Shown here: positions 33,700-45,800 of the stretch, one piece after another | How positions within the stretch are numbered: position 1 is the first letter of the stretch | Layout of the letters: every line of letters begins with the position of its first letter | Source: Hemibagrus wyckioides | Taxonomy: Eukaryota; Chordata; Actinopteri; Siluriformes; Bagridae | Length of the DNA stretch: 64,000 nt | Direction of reading: 5' to 3' | Assembly: GCF_019097595.1 (NCBI RefSeq) | Contig: NC_080715.1 | Location: 30,339,355 to 30,403,354, forward strand | The notes under the pieces: model-generated | Databases searched by the model: none | The model's input: only the letters and a program-made list of their open reading frames with translations | Told to the model about the DNA's origin: nothing | Position numbers and translations under genes: made by a program

Positions 33700-33960
33700 G
33701 ACAGTTGCATGTTCTCCCTCCAGGTACTTCAGTTTCCTCCCCAGTTCTAAGACATGCTCTCGACTGATTGATATCTCTAAATTGTCCCTAATGTGTGAAT
33801 GACTGTGAGAGTGTGTGTGATTGTGTCCTATGATGGGTTGACACTCAGTACCAGGGTGTCCCCTACCTTGTGCCCCGGGTCCCCTGGGATAGGGTCCAAG
33901 CTCTGACAGGTACCCTGTGTAGGATAAGTGCTACAGGAAATAGATGGATGACTGGAAAAA
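33700..33960 (+). mobile_element. SINE-like fish repeat R3, body
   Basis: Ordered landmarks: GTTGCATGTTCTCCCTCCAG, GTTTCCTCCCCAGTTCTAAG, ACATGCTCTCGACTGATTG, GTGATTGTGTCCTATGATGG, TACCTTGTGCCCCGGGTCCC, CTGGGATAGGGTCCAAGCTC, CCCTGTGTAGGATAAGTG, then a short GATGGATG-like end. This is a very common interspersed repeat in fish. Its tRNA-like head is not present here but a related head lies at 20570-20665. Confidence 0.75.
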
Positions 33961-34129
33961 TGGAAAATTGTTTACTCCTAAAAGCCATTATGTCAGCAAT
34001 ATCTTATTATGCCTTATAATATTGTTTCTTGTAAAATTGATTTCTTAAGTAATCTAGTAAACTACGCTGCCAATCAATACAGAGGTCCTCAGACTGATCA
34101 ATTTTATCCTGTGATGAATTATTTCTAAC

Positions 34130-34370
34130 CTAATGGGTGTGGTTTCTTCCAGGATGACTCCACCCCCATCACAGTGCACAAGGGTGTCCTGAATGATTGG
34201 TGATGTTGGAAATCCTATGGTATGGCTGTCACAGTCACTAGATCTCTTCCCAACTTAACACCTATGGGGGATATTGGCCAGCATATTAAACAGTGTTCTG
34301 CGCCATCATCATCATCATCATCATCAAATGATAAACTCTGGTAATAGTCCTGGAAGAATGGTAGGGTGGC
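34130..34370 (+). pseudogene. Tc1-type transposase fragment (catalytic middle)
   Basis: AGGATGACTCCACCCCCATC, CACAGTCACTAGATCTCTTC, ACACCTATGGGGGATATTGG and GTCCTGGAAGAATGGTAGG parallel the segment QDDSTPIHS...[20 protein letters not shown]...LEEW of a Tc1 family. Frameshifts interrupt it, and a (ATC)n run (34303-34327) has expanded inside it where a proline/serine stretch would be encoded. Confidence 0.65.
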
Positions 34371-35039
34371 TTTCCCTTCAGTACATTTCCAGATACAGAG
34401 TCTAAAGTGCAGTGAAACGTATGCACTACAGTATGTGTTGTTGACAAACATATTTTTAAATATTATATTTATGAAAAATTGGGTCTCCTATTGGATCCTA
34501 GAACTCACAGTTGGAGCTATCTCAGCAAAACAAACAAAAAAAACCCCACTCAAGCAGATGGATAATTCTAGACACTAGTGTCAGATTATGTTCCATACTT
34601 TAATTGTGCAACTGTAAGTAAAAACACAACTGCTGAGATAGAAACATCATAACGAATAGGCTTGCTCTTAGAGCTGTGCCCCAATAGCTTCAAGTTAATT
34701 ACACACATTGTAGTTTGTCAGCAATAAGGAAAAGCCTCCTCAATTACACAGGAGAGCCTGCTGTGGTTATGAATGCTTTGTTTTCACTCGCAGAACTGGG
34801 GACTATGGTTAGAATCATGCTACGTCCAGATTTTGGGCCAACCCAGTCTTGTAGATTATAAGTTTTACATACAACTTATTTGAAGCACACTATATATAAT
34901 GAATATAAACATGGAGCAACAAATAACGAATCAGCTTCAACAAAGTAAGTCCAGGCTCCAATTTGATAATTCTTTATTTCCATGTCATATGCATACAACA
35001 CAAAGCCCACAAGAGGCTCTGACCCAGTTCTGCTGACCC
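34371..35039. other. Unique non-coding DNA
   Basis: Nothing recognised. Confidence 0.5.
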
Positions 35040-35190
35040 ACAAGATGCACTGTCCAATCATCACAATTTGGCCTTTGTGTCCACCAAAGCGGCTTGCACA
35101 TTTTCCCTGTTTTCCACAAACTATTTTTGAGATGGTTCACTTCTTGCCTTCTACTATATCCCAGCCCTTGACATGTGCCCTTGTAAAAGG
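35040..35190 (-). mobile_element. Diverged fragment related to Tc1 family A
   Basis: CCAATCATCACAATTTGGCC, CATTTTCCCTGTTTTCCACA, GTTCACTTCTTGCCTTCTAC and TATATCCCAGCCCTTGACAT parallel the segment between the HTH and the end in copy A3 (26630-26760). No ends are visible. Confidence 0.6.
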
Positions 35191-36114
35191 GGAAAATAAA
35201 ACATAATGAAGGCTGCTGGGTTTTGCTGCAAAAGCAGAATCAAGTGAAACCAGTCCCCGGAAGAACTGTGGAAGATTTTCAAAGATGCTCTTGGAAAGAC
35301 GATCCCCTTCTCATTTAATTTTATTGTTTTCAAATGCATATTTTCTTTACTGCATTTCTTAGCAGGTGCATAAGACTTATTCTATTGCATCATAAAGTGA
35401 AGAATTTCTGTTTGTTGCCTCTACAGGATGTACAATACATAACTTATGCTACCAAGAATGACCTCAAAACACTCTCTTTATGTAATAATTATATATGCAA
35501 AGTCACATTTAATTTTGCTCTGCGTTAACAGAGCTCTTCAATTCTTGACTGATGTCCAGGAGTGATGCCAGCTTGAAGGCACAGGATATTAAATATGTAA
35601 GAAATATCACCATAATTGTACTCTAATTAAGTTCACTTGGTGGGGATTATTTAAAAGACTCCCATAAACTAGTATCAGGTAGTATTGGTTTAAACCTCTG
35701 TGCTCTGTGTAGTTTTTACTGGTGTCTGCTTGTGCTTGTATTTTGCAGAGAAAATCAAACTTGACAAAGCTCGATGTCACGAACACAGAAACTAAATAAA
35801 GTACAGCCTGTCTATATGGTCTATATCAGTAAGACTCTAATCCTCCTACCAGTGGCTTTACACCATGTTCTTGTGCAGTAACCCAAAATATGTCAAGTCT
35901 GTTTTTATAAGGATTGTCCAAGTGTTTCCCTGAAGTGTAAAGTCAAACAAGTGTAGTTGAAAGCAAACAAAAGAAAGCATTTGAAATGCAAATAAGCATA
36001 AAAAATTATGCTATTTCCAGTAGAAATCTATAAACAAGAGGCATCTAAAGAAATTGGGCTCAGATTACATTACTAGCAGTGAATTGTGTGGAGTTACATA
36101 AATTCCATATATAA
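35191..36114. other. Unique AT-rich non-coding DNA
   Basis: Nothing recognised. Confidence 0.5.
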
Positions 36115-36262
36115 ATTTATCCTTATTGAGCAAGGCAGAGGCTACTGTGGCAAGGAAAAAAAAACTCTTTGAGATGAGATGAGGAAGAAACCTAGAGAGG
36201 AAACAGACTCAAAAGGGAAACCATCCTCATCTGTGTGACACCAGAGACTGCAATTTTTTTAA
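36115..36262 (+). repeat. Repeat B fragment
   Basis: TTATTGAGCAAGGCAGAGGC, GTGGCAAGGAAAAAAAAACT, GATGAGGAAGAAACCTAGAG, ACTCAAAAGGGAAACCATCC and TCATCTGTGTGACACCAGAG give the body of the repeat in order. Confidence 0.8.
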
Positions 36263-36889
36263 ATAACTTCCCTTCTATAACCTTGTAATATACCATATAT
36301 CCAAAAAATACAATTGTGTAACCAGAAACTTATGAGCTTATGAGCAACTTATAAAAATGACCATCAGAGTCATTTCTGAATACATTACAGTTTTAACTCA
36401 TAACCTATTATTTTGATAAGACTTAATTTGCAAAATCCAAATTAAAAAAATCACAGTTATCTTTATGGTTTCTGAAGGATTCATGATTGTGTGGGACAAA
36501 AGCATCCAAACATCCCGGGTTAACTAAAAACCATTGTCTTGAAACATATTACATTATTACAATAAATTATTAGTTTAACTAATAATGAATGTATGGTTAT
36601 TTTTATAAAAGCTGGGATTGGTGCTGGGATTTCTATATGCAGTATATTTATGTGGTATATGCAGTTGTTTGCAAAAAGTATTCTAGTAGCCCACTCTGGA
36701 ATTTATGATATTTTCAAAATTCATGAGATATTCTTAGTTGCAGTATTTCTATTGCAAATTCATTTTTTGTCACAGTCAATTTTCAAAGTAAATATTCAAA
36801 TAATTCAAGGAATGTCTGATGACAATGAGTGAAAATGAAGCCTAATGAGCATATCACAGAGCATTTTAAGGAAGTTAATAATGAGATAA
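36263..36889. other. AT-rich DNA with a LINE tail scrap
   Basis: 36320-36405 (ACCAGAAACTTATGAGC, ACCATCAGAGTCATTTC, ACAGTTTTAACTCATAACC) resembles the lower-coordinate edge of the LINE at 40380-40445. Nothing else is recognised. Confidence 0.4.
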
Positions 36890-37695
36890 TAAAAGTTTAT
36901 GAAGGATGTACATGAGAACTCAGACATCCTAGTAAGCACTAATGGATCAATAGTGAAGATCTGGAACCTGCATCCTACCACCCAAGCACAACCTAGACAA
37001 AGCCATCCATCAAAGCTCAACATGAAAACAAGACTGGAGATTGGTGAGGAAAGCCACTGTGAGGCCAACCATCAGAGTTACAGAGTAATCTGACTAAGAG
37101 TGAAAGTGCACCAGACAATCCACTTCATGAACTGTCTAATTGAGAACTGTATGGGAGAGTGACTAGAAAGAAGAGCCACATGAAAGCACAAGAATGTTGT
37201 TTTTAGCATGATGAGACCAAGAATGAGATAATGTACAGGGCAAGTTTCAACACATCATGTAAGGCGCAAACCCAATGCAGGCCATGCCTCAATTAACACC
37301 ATCCTTATGGTGTTGCATATGGTGGTGGAAGAAAGAATCTTTCTCTGGGGATTCTTAACATCCTCAGAACCTGGATTTACTGTGAAACTTCAAGAGGTAA
37401 TGGATGGAGTAAAATACATGGGGATATTATAAGAGAACTTGCTGGAGTCTGCTCTGCTAGTCTGCTAACTAAAGCTTTGGAGTGGTCAAATCAAATCAAA
37501 GTCCAGATGTGAATCCTATTGAGAATCTGTGGATTCTCAATAGGAACCCAGCCAACAAAACAACATGGAACGAAACTGAAGAACCTGGATCAAATGTGAC
37601 AAGAAGATAGTTACTCCCAAACAGTGTTCAGAGATGGTAGAAACCCAATAGATGCAATGCTGTTTAAAGCAAAAGATGCATCTACCCTACTTCTC
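36890..37695 (+). pseudogene. Tc1-type transposase relic
   Basis: Nucleotide landmarks of one Tc1 family appear in order: AAAGCCATCCATCAAAGCTC, GAGGAAAGCCACTGTGAGGC, CAACCATCAGAGTTACAGAG (N-terminal region); GATGAGACCAAGAATGAGAT (the SDETK block, first catalytic Asp kept); GGCGCAAACCCAATGCAGGC; ATATGGTGGTGGAAGAAAGA (GGGS block, decayed); TCAAAGTCCAGATGTGAATC and GAGAATCTGTGGATTCTCAA (SPDVNPIENLWIL block, Glu kept). The part holding the second Asp is deleted. Frames are broken throughout. A perfect hairpin lies inside it at 37514-37545. Confidence 0.75.
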
Positions 37696-37721
37696 TGAAC
37701 TGGATGAATGCAGAATTGTTA

Positions 37722-37724
37722 CAT

Positions 37725-37767
<43 letters not shown>

Positions 37768-37769
37768 TT
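37722..37769. repeat. (ATTT)n microsatellite
   Basis: About 12 uninterrupted ATTT units just downstream of the Tc1 relic. Confidence 0.95.
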
Positions 37770-40386
37770 CTTCTGATATAAATTTTGACTTTGAAAATAC
37801 TTATGATAAATACTAATGCTTCGAAATAAAAAAAAAAAAAAAATACCATAAACAATCTGTGTACGTGTCCAGATAAATACAATGACTTATAAGGAGGTTC
37901 ATATTTAATAATTTTGCAAGGCACTTAATTTTGTAGCATGCATGGACGTTTATGCCAACAGTAAACAATTAAGCAGATTGTGACACTTAAACATCACTCC
38001 TACTCGATTTTTAAGACAAACAGCTCTCTTTACCACTTCTTTAATCTATTTCATTGCTAGAAATGCAAAATACTACACATGAGAGCATACCACAATATTT
38101 TATTTACATTACAGCCCATATATAGGTTCTAATACTGAAATGAGTAATAGGTAAAGAGTATAGACTTTCGTATACAAGCAGACGTCACTCTTCTATGTGG
38201 AAGTGACACAAAACCTACAGTTTAAGACCAATTTTTTAAACACTATGCATTTATATATGAGATATATGGACACATTTTAACATTAAAAAAAAAAAGCTTT
38301 AAAACACACCCACTAATCAGACATAATGCTTCCTTCTTTTTTTTCTAAAAAATTTGTCACATCTAACACTACATATCATCTGTGTTGTTTTTAAAGTTCT
38401 TAGCGAAGTTCAAATGTTTCTATCAGTGCACAATGGCTATAGCTGCTACTTCCCTGCATCAAGCCTAGACAAAACTATAAATGTCTTACTCTGCAATTTC
38501 ATCCATTAATCTGTTAAATGTATGCCTGGAAAATCTAGCTTCCAGCGTTCTATGGTTAAAACGCTAAAAGGGTAATGCATGAGTCATTTTCCAGTCTGCT
38601 CTCCAACAAGAGACTTAACTTTTTAGCTTATAGCCCCCAAATGGCTCATTTGGCTAAAGCACTGCTCCTGCGGTGAAGAGATGAGCACTCTTCTAATCGA
38701 GCTATCTCTGAGAGAGATAAGGACATTGTTGGCTGAGAAAAATGGTGGGATTCTCAATTTATAAGCCCTAAGAACTCTGTGGTGTCTGCTTTTCATAAAA
38801 AGTCATCAGGTTTGTAGTGTTGTGTGTGAACTGAAATGAAACGCACAAGGCAGACATAAATTTTTACATATTTTTTTTATGTTCCAACTTTCTGGCTTCT
38901 GACTCCTATTGTCCTATGTGCCCTAGAAATCACACCCAGCAAATCTGCATGTAGTTACCCATGCAGAACCTCAGTGGAGACAGCAGGGAAAAGTGGCCAA
39001 GACTCTAATCAATAATCTATGGACTCATTGCTTAATAAAGCATGAATTTCTGCCTAATTCAGAGCAGTAGACTTCAGGGGCGCAACTGTATTTCTGAATA
39101 AATGACTTACGATCAGGCCTTTAGATGATCCAAAAAAGACGGAGAGACAAGGAGGCTAATTCCCACCATACCGAGAGTTCATTTAGTATTCAGTGTGCTG
39201 GAGTAGATCTGCTATCATAAAAGGTAGCCATTTAAAGTCCTTGAAATTAAGGAGAGACATAGTTGGGACATTTTTTTGCTGATAAGATTTTTTTTGCTGT
39301 AAGGATTAACGCTATATATAAAGCTATATACTATATTTAGGTCAGGTCAAGGGTGGGACTTTTCTTGAAATTCATACTGTCATACTTGTGAAGTCAACAA
39401 AAATGGCTCCCATCCACACATTATGGACAAAGTAGTGCCTTCCTTTTACTAAAAAATCAGTTGTTTTGTGTAGTTTATACACATTGACTTGTGCTGCTAG
39501 ACTGCACACCTCTCCTGACCTTCATCTCGGGTGGCAAGGAAACACTGGAGGCTTGGAAGCAATGGCCAATGCCAACACACTCCTAGGTTTTGTACCTGCT
39601 TACTGAGGCATGAAATCACTTTGCCACATTTTTTCCCTTCACATTGTCCCCTCTGTTTTTTGTATCCTCCATGCTTCTCCCTAATACTATTTTTCTCCAG
39701 TCCCCCATGCTGGCACACAAACTAAAAAGGCATGCTTTGTTTCTTCTTATTCATATCATCCACCACCTCCAGCTGCTTTAAGATGGTAGAAACTTCTAGG
39801 TGTGCTGTCTTTTATTTCTTGTGGTGGTGCCTTAAGCTTGGAACACCAACACCTCTACATAATGAAAACCATGTGAGGGGGTCCTAGAGAGTAATTATTT
39901 TTAATTAGGAATCTACACTAGGCTATAGCACATCCCCCAACATTGCTGTTTGACAGGTTTAGTGGGTCTTTAACTATTTTCCACAAGACCGTATAATGAG
40001 TGGAAAAAAACACATTATTACTAAGGATATGGCTATCCTTTAAAAATGGTTAATAACATATATGAAGAGAAGGTAAAGAAAAGGTTTGTTAGCAATATTC
40101 TATCACTATTTGGACTAGTAATCTAGTCAGCAAAGTAGACAGCAGGCTATACTTATGTGCTGGTGAGTCAGAATAGAAAATGCCCATGCATACGCCTCAG
40201 TCAGAATAGAATAAGCCAATCAAGGGAACTCTGCATGGAATTTCTGTCTGAATAGATGTCTGTAATTCTTTTACCAATCCATTATATAGAAAAATAATAA
40301 ACATGTAAAGCTCTGTCTGATTACTTTAACTACTGGAATCTGGGCATTTGTGTTGCACATGTACTGCAATTTCAGGTAACCAGGAA
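37770..40386. other. Unique non-coding DNA
   Basis: No repeat family recognised in about 2.6 kb. 38560-38720 and 38930-39250 are comparatively balanced and repeat-free (AATCAATAATCTATGGACTC, TTCTGCCTAATTCAGAGC). The tail at 39480-39780 has ordinary composition, and its short frames have no family resemblance. Confidence 0.5.
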
Positions 40387-40756
40387 CTTATGAGCAAAAA
40401 AAGCAACATGAGCATCAGAGTAAGAGATTACAGTTTTAACCTCAGTGATGGAGAATTGAAGGATATCCAAACACTAATTGAAAAGGCTGTTCTATAACTG
40501 TGGGGCTTTGTAAGAGAAAGCTTTGCCCCCTGCTGTAGCCTTCACTATTCATGGTACCAAAAACACACCTGCAACTTTTGAACAAAGTTGGAGAGGTGGA
40601 CCATAAAAGACCGGATGTTTGTTCATGTACCACATTAAAAGATGATTCAGTGCTTTATAGGCCAATAACAGTATTTTATAATCAGTGTAATATTTGAGTG
40701 GGTGCTAATGCAGTGTGGTTGGTTAGGACTCTGGCTGCTGCATTCTGGACTAAAGC

Positions 40757-40831
40757 ATTCAAGCCCTTACAACCAGACTGGGTAAGAGTTTTCTTCCCCT
40801 AAGCCATCATTAATTCCCAGAGACTGGACTG

Positions 40832-40863
<32 letters not shown>

Positions 40864-41063
40864 ACAAAATCAGTTGTACATCTTTGCACTCCCACTGCAA
40901 TATTTACACATTACTACACATTGTATTTTACACAACTACAGAAATATGTACTGACCAGCACTGATCCTTGTACAGTATTGTATTGTATTGTATTGTATTG
41001 TATTGTATTGTATTGTATTGTATTGTATTGTATTGTATTGTATTGAATTGTATTGTATTGTAC
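40757..41063 (+). mobile_element. LINE 3' end inserted into the older LINE, ending in (TATTG)n
   Basis: GAGACTGGACTGACACACAC, TTGTACATCTTTGCACTCCC and ACTGCAATATTTACACA match the 3' UTR at 4520-4640. It is 5'-truncated just before the stop region. It interrupts the minus-strand LINE: the host sequence ACTAAAGC before it and ACTGAAGC after it look like an 8-bp target duplication with one mismatch. Its 3' end is a pentanucleotide array (40974-41062). Confidence 0.75.
40974..41062. repeat. (TATTG)n pentanucleotide array
   Basis: About 17 units, one reading GAATTG, ending at the junction with the older LINE. Confidence 0.95.
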
Positions 41064-42757
41064 TGAAGCTTGTTTATGTACCTACTGGAACATCTACACA
41101 GCAAGGCATTTCAACAATCCAACCTAGAGGTAACAAAATCATGAACTAGTTATTCTGCACAATGTAGTGACATCATATTTCTTATCTTTGCAATATTTCT
41201 GAGATGAAAAAAGTCTACTCTAGTAACATTATCTACATGAGCTTTAAATAAAAGACTGGAGACAATAATCACACAGCACATGATGAAACTGAAAGTCACT
41301 ATGTTATCAGAAATATTACTTCTAACTGCATGTTGTCTTAGTACAAGTGCTTCTGTTTTGTCAGAATTAAGTAGAAGAGAGTTAATAAGCATCTAGTGTA
41401 TAATGTCCTTTACACATTCCTCACCTTTAGTTAGCTGGTGACGCTCATCTGGCTTATTTTAAAACACACAACTGTGCCATCAGCATAACAATGGAAGCTA
41501 ATACCAAGCTAATACTACTGCTATGAATGTAGCATGCTAGAGGTAGCATTTATAAAGTAAAATTCAGAACCTTGCGGAAAACCAAACTTTACTTTAGCAT
41601 GCGCAGAGGTCACCACTTACATCTACAAACCGATAACGATCACTGAAGACCTGAGCCTTAACGCCAACAACATTTTCAAGGAACATAGTGTGATCAATTA
41701 TGTTAAGCTGCACTAAGGTCAAATAGCACAAGCAAGGGCAAGCAACCCTGATCAGAGCTCAGTAGTTATTTACCTTTTTAACCAGCATGATTTCTCTGTG
41801 CTGTGATTAAGATTAAATCCTGACTGACAGATTTCCTAAATTATATATTGGTCAATAGTTGGACAGGGATCAAGGTCAGGTTTTTTTAACTAGGGGTTTG
41901 ATAACTGATAGTTGAAAGGATTTAGGTGCATAGCCAGGGCTATTAGAATTATTGATTACTTTAAAAGAGGTGTGATTGCTTCTGGTAGTATTTGTTTGAA
42001 GAGTCATGTTGGTAAGGGATCTAGTGCACAAGTTGATGATTTTGATTTTGAGGAATTTAGTTCACTCTCAGGGTCTGATATAATTATTAGTTATCAATAT
42101 AGTTGTCAATATAGTTATCAATATTGTTAGATATAAAATTATCTGGTTTTAAATTAATAGTTAGACCTTTCAGTTTTGGAAATAAAAAATAACAAATTTT
42201 ATTAGGATGGAGATATATTGTACTTTTGGAAATCTACCAATTGACTGTAGTTTGCCATTTGCTTTCTAATTTTGAGTGGTATGTTTAAAGTACATGTGTA
42301 ATTGTTATACCAGGGTGCTATTTGTGCTCTAATTATTTTCTTCTTTTAAGTGGAGCTTGGAGCTTTTTGTGTGTTTAATACAACTATGTATTTTTGACAT
42401 GGTAGAATGGTAACGTTCGTATATTGTGAGTAAGGCATGTTTTAAATGAGATGGGTTAATGATCTGAGATAGTATCAGATGAATTTATTCAAAATATTTT
42501 CTTATTAATTCAAATATATTATTGTATTAGATCAAAAATATAACCAACTACATAAAGGAGAATTTAGAATGGTCACAACAGCTGTTCTCAGATTATCAAA
42601 ATGTCCCCAACAATTAATCCTTTTTCTAAGTAAAGTACCACTTTTGAGATGAAATTCTCAAATATATCAAGAAAAAAATCTTAATACAGTCCTGGGCATC
42701 TAATATATATTATATTATACGTTAGTATATAGAACTTCAAATGCATTGAATTTATGT

Positions 42758-42824
42758 CGCCTGGGCTGTGGCAATGAAAGCGCAGGATCCTGCCGCTGGA
42801 CCACCAGGAGGCACACATGCCCTA
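42758..42824 (-). mobile_element. Head-only tRNA-Glu-like SINE (family S1)
   Basis: On the minus strand: GCCTCCTGGTGGTCCAGCGG, CAGGATCCTGCGCTTTCATT, GCCACAGCCCAGG. It follows tRNA-Glu from the acceptor/D side through the anticodon region (TGGTGGTCTAGTGGTTAGGA-like A box). The T arm and the whole body are missing. AATTTATGT flanks it at 42749-42757 and 42825-42833. Confidence 0.7.
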
Positions 42825-42833
42825 AATTTATGT

Positions 42834-45800
42834 AAGTTATGTCATAGCTAGATTATCATTATAAATAACTGCTAGTAAGATGTTAGATGAAGCTGGTGTT
42901 CATATTAAGGACAAGCTTAATTTAATGCTACATACCCATTTGATTTAACCCATGTTTCTGTTGAACATATTACATTCATCTCCTGCTCAGTAATATTTTG
43001 ATTATAAAAATATTTAGCAGTCTTAGCTTCAGATCAGGAACAGACACAGTCTCAATATAGTGGAACCTAATTCCTGACTCAATGCAGCTAACAGTGGATC
43101 AGTTTAGCCTGCTTGTCTGCTCCCTGGCCTTTGCACCGAACTGTCGCTGATTAATGGATAACTTTATGAATATTACTATTATACAACATTATTTCCTTTA
43201 TTATTCTCACCTGCTTGCATGTTAGACTACATGAAGACAGTATGGAGCTGCTTAGCAGCTTGTGGCTATTGTCAGAGCTACAGGAGTTCTGTCATCCAAA
43301 GCTAAGGAGATGCTTTCTACACCTGAGTTGGATTGGCACCATATTCTGCAATATACTGAGTAGGTCTAAACCAGCATCCATATTACAAGGCTTAAGCTTA
43401 CCCAGACAATGTCTGAATCTACTTGAAAAGTATTGTGGAATTGATGCTCCATCTAAATACCATGTATTGTTAACTGCATACTCTACTATTGTGGAGTATT
43501 TCAGTATCACAGTCCATTGGCTGTAAATGCCCATCCCATGTGACAAGTCAGCAAAATCAATGATCCTGGTCTTTGTAACTAGAAGAATTGCAATAAATTG
43601 CTCTCCTTATAGCTCAGTGACCAGTCATCCTAACAGTGACCAACCAGCTGAACCACTACATTCAACTAAACCACTGTTTGTGGTCCCATCTCATTCATGT
43701 TTGAGCTACATAGTGAGTTTTCTGGCTTGTATGATGGATCATGAGCCAGCCATGTTTGATGCTTGTGCTGTCTTGACAACTCTGCTCTAACATGTGGCAA
43801 GCAATAGCAATACATTGGCTGCTCTTCTGCTAGCACTGGAAGACTAGTGGTTACTATAATGTGTAGACATTTACCCAAGGAAGCTAATTAACAGCTTGCT
43901 TCTGGCAGTGCAGCATCTGGGCCAGGATATTTGATGGCTCTCTGCCAACTTGGTTAATCTTAATGTCAGGTAGGGTTGGCTCAGTCCAACCTCCTGCTAG
44001 TAACCCTGTCTGCTAATCTGCCTTGTGAAACCTGCCTTGTGCATCTTCTGCCAAAAATGAGCAGGCCATAGAGAACATGTCCATCACTGTTTGCCAATGA
44101 GGTTCAGCCTTGCCACCAACTGTTGTATTGGCATCTGTTGAGAATGCTTGGACTGATTTTGGCAGTCACATTAGTAATTCTTCTAGACTTGCTAGGACTG
44201 CAAGTATTCCAAAGATTAACCATCCGCATGGTGAACCCACAAAAGTAATATTAATATAGGTTTTTATCATAGTAGAGGGAGTGGAAGCATTTCTAGCAGT
44301 AGAAATCTGTTTGGAGTTATTCTCCACAAGAGAAGGATAATCACCAAAGATGCTTCATTCACCAGCATTACTGGTTCTCTGATGTCACATTCTTGAATGT
44401 TCTCACCACAGATTTCCACATTATGGTTCACCCAGAAAATGTTATAGCAACCTTACCAGCCAACAGGCCAAATTAAAGGACAATGGCACTCTTTGCTTTG
44501 TATAGACCTGGGTCAGGTGTACCTAAACACTCTCAGTTGTGCTTTTCTAGGTGGTACAATGGTGAACGGAAATCACTGTCAAAACCATGCATACATCCAG
44601 ATGAGTAGTATCTAGGAGTTGGAGTAATAACCTTGGTGGTAGCCTAGATCTGTGGCATGTTTGGTCAGCCATGGAGTTATTGACGAGGATCACTCTAACA
44701 CATTACTAGCAGAGATATCCAGATGAACAAGCTCTGCCACCCCTTGCCATTTCAGTTTAGGTTTGGCCCCATGGACTGACTCATACACAATGCACCTCCC
44801 TGTTGGTAAAGTGTTGAACATCTCAAAGTACATTTCAGAGCCGTATTCGGGTGAGTTCATTTCATCGAGGTGTTATAATTGCATTTAGAAAAGGGGAAAC
44901 AGAATACTAGTTACAACTGCAATTCTATGAATTCCATGACACCACTAGGGTTCCTCATCATTCAGTACCTGAGCAAATTTGTCAAGACATTTCTATGAGT
45001 TTATTTTTGTATTGTAGCAATATTTGTTGTGAAAACTGCATCTTCTCTACCAGATCTTGTTGGAATACCTCATTGTGTGTATACACATCCACAAGGGCAT
45101 TGTTTAGGTGTTACACCTTACCTTGACACCTCATCATGTAATGACAACAAATGAATTATACATTTTACCCACTACAGATTTCTTTTCCCTCTGAGTTCTG
45201 CTAAATAGTGCTATGGCTTTGGTAGGATGATGCAACAGACACACAATGTTTGTAGTTTGCTGGAACACCAGTACATCCTCAGCATTGTTTACCCACATTG
45301 TTTACCAAAGGTGATCACCTTTTGTCCTCTGACTCAGACATCTTCTCAGTGTTTCCTCCTCATCCATCTGTTTGATGTGCTCAAGTATGAGTGTGTAAGG
45401 TTACAATCTACTGCCTGTTCATGTTTTTTGTTTGATCATGCCTTTCATTGTGCACTTGTGTGTGTCAGTGCATTATACTGTGCAACTTTTTTACATTTTC
45501 TGTTACAAAATATTTCCATTATCCCCCTAGTCATGCCATACAGGTTAAAAAAAAGTACAGTTGCTTCAGATGTTGACAATATTATGAACCCATGGCTATT
45601 TCTTTAGCAGAAAAAATGATCTGGTGCTGTTCTTTGATGTATTATGGCTCATTTAAGATGAAAAAACAAATATCCCTATACTTTCCATGATGCCATCTGG
45701 CCAAGGGACTCTATTTATCTTTGGTCAAAAGAGCTTTAGGTAACTCTGTAATTAAAATGAACTGAACCAAGGTTGCTACTGCCTGAAGGTTGATGAAATC

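Larger units (their letters stand above)
40387..42690 (-). pseudogene. Non-LTR retrotransposon relic (endonuclease to RT, L2-like)
   Basis: A LINE read on the minus strand, with its 5' side at high coordinates. About 42620-42580 carries AATTGTTGGGGACATTTTGA, a decayed copy of the endonuclease GDFNIHFDN motif. SDTISDHYPISFKT-like residues lie near 42490-42440. RT motif A appears as LVLFDLSAA, then NIIDH after a frameshift (about 41735-41690). ENVVGVKAQVFSDRYRFVDV follows (41680-41620). The catalytic box reads FHCYADG instead of YADD (41496-41474). Below 41400 come degenerate C-terminal and 3' sequences ending near 40390. Stops and frameshifts are frequent. A separate LINE 3' end is inserted at 40757-41063. 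Confidence 0.82.

Noticed and set aside
45227..45607. 126-codon frame, the longest in the window
   Set aside because: Cys/Leu/Phe-rich translation without recognisable motif. A frame of this length is expected by chance in 64 kb.
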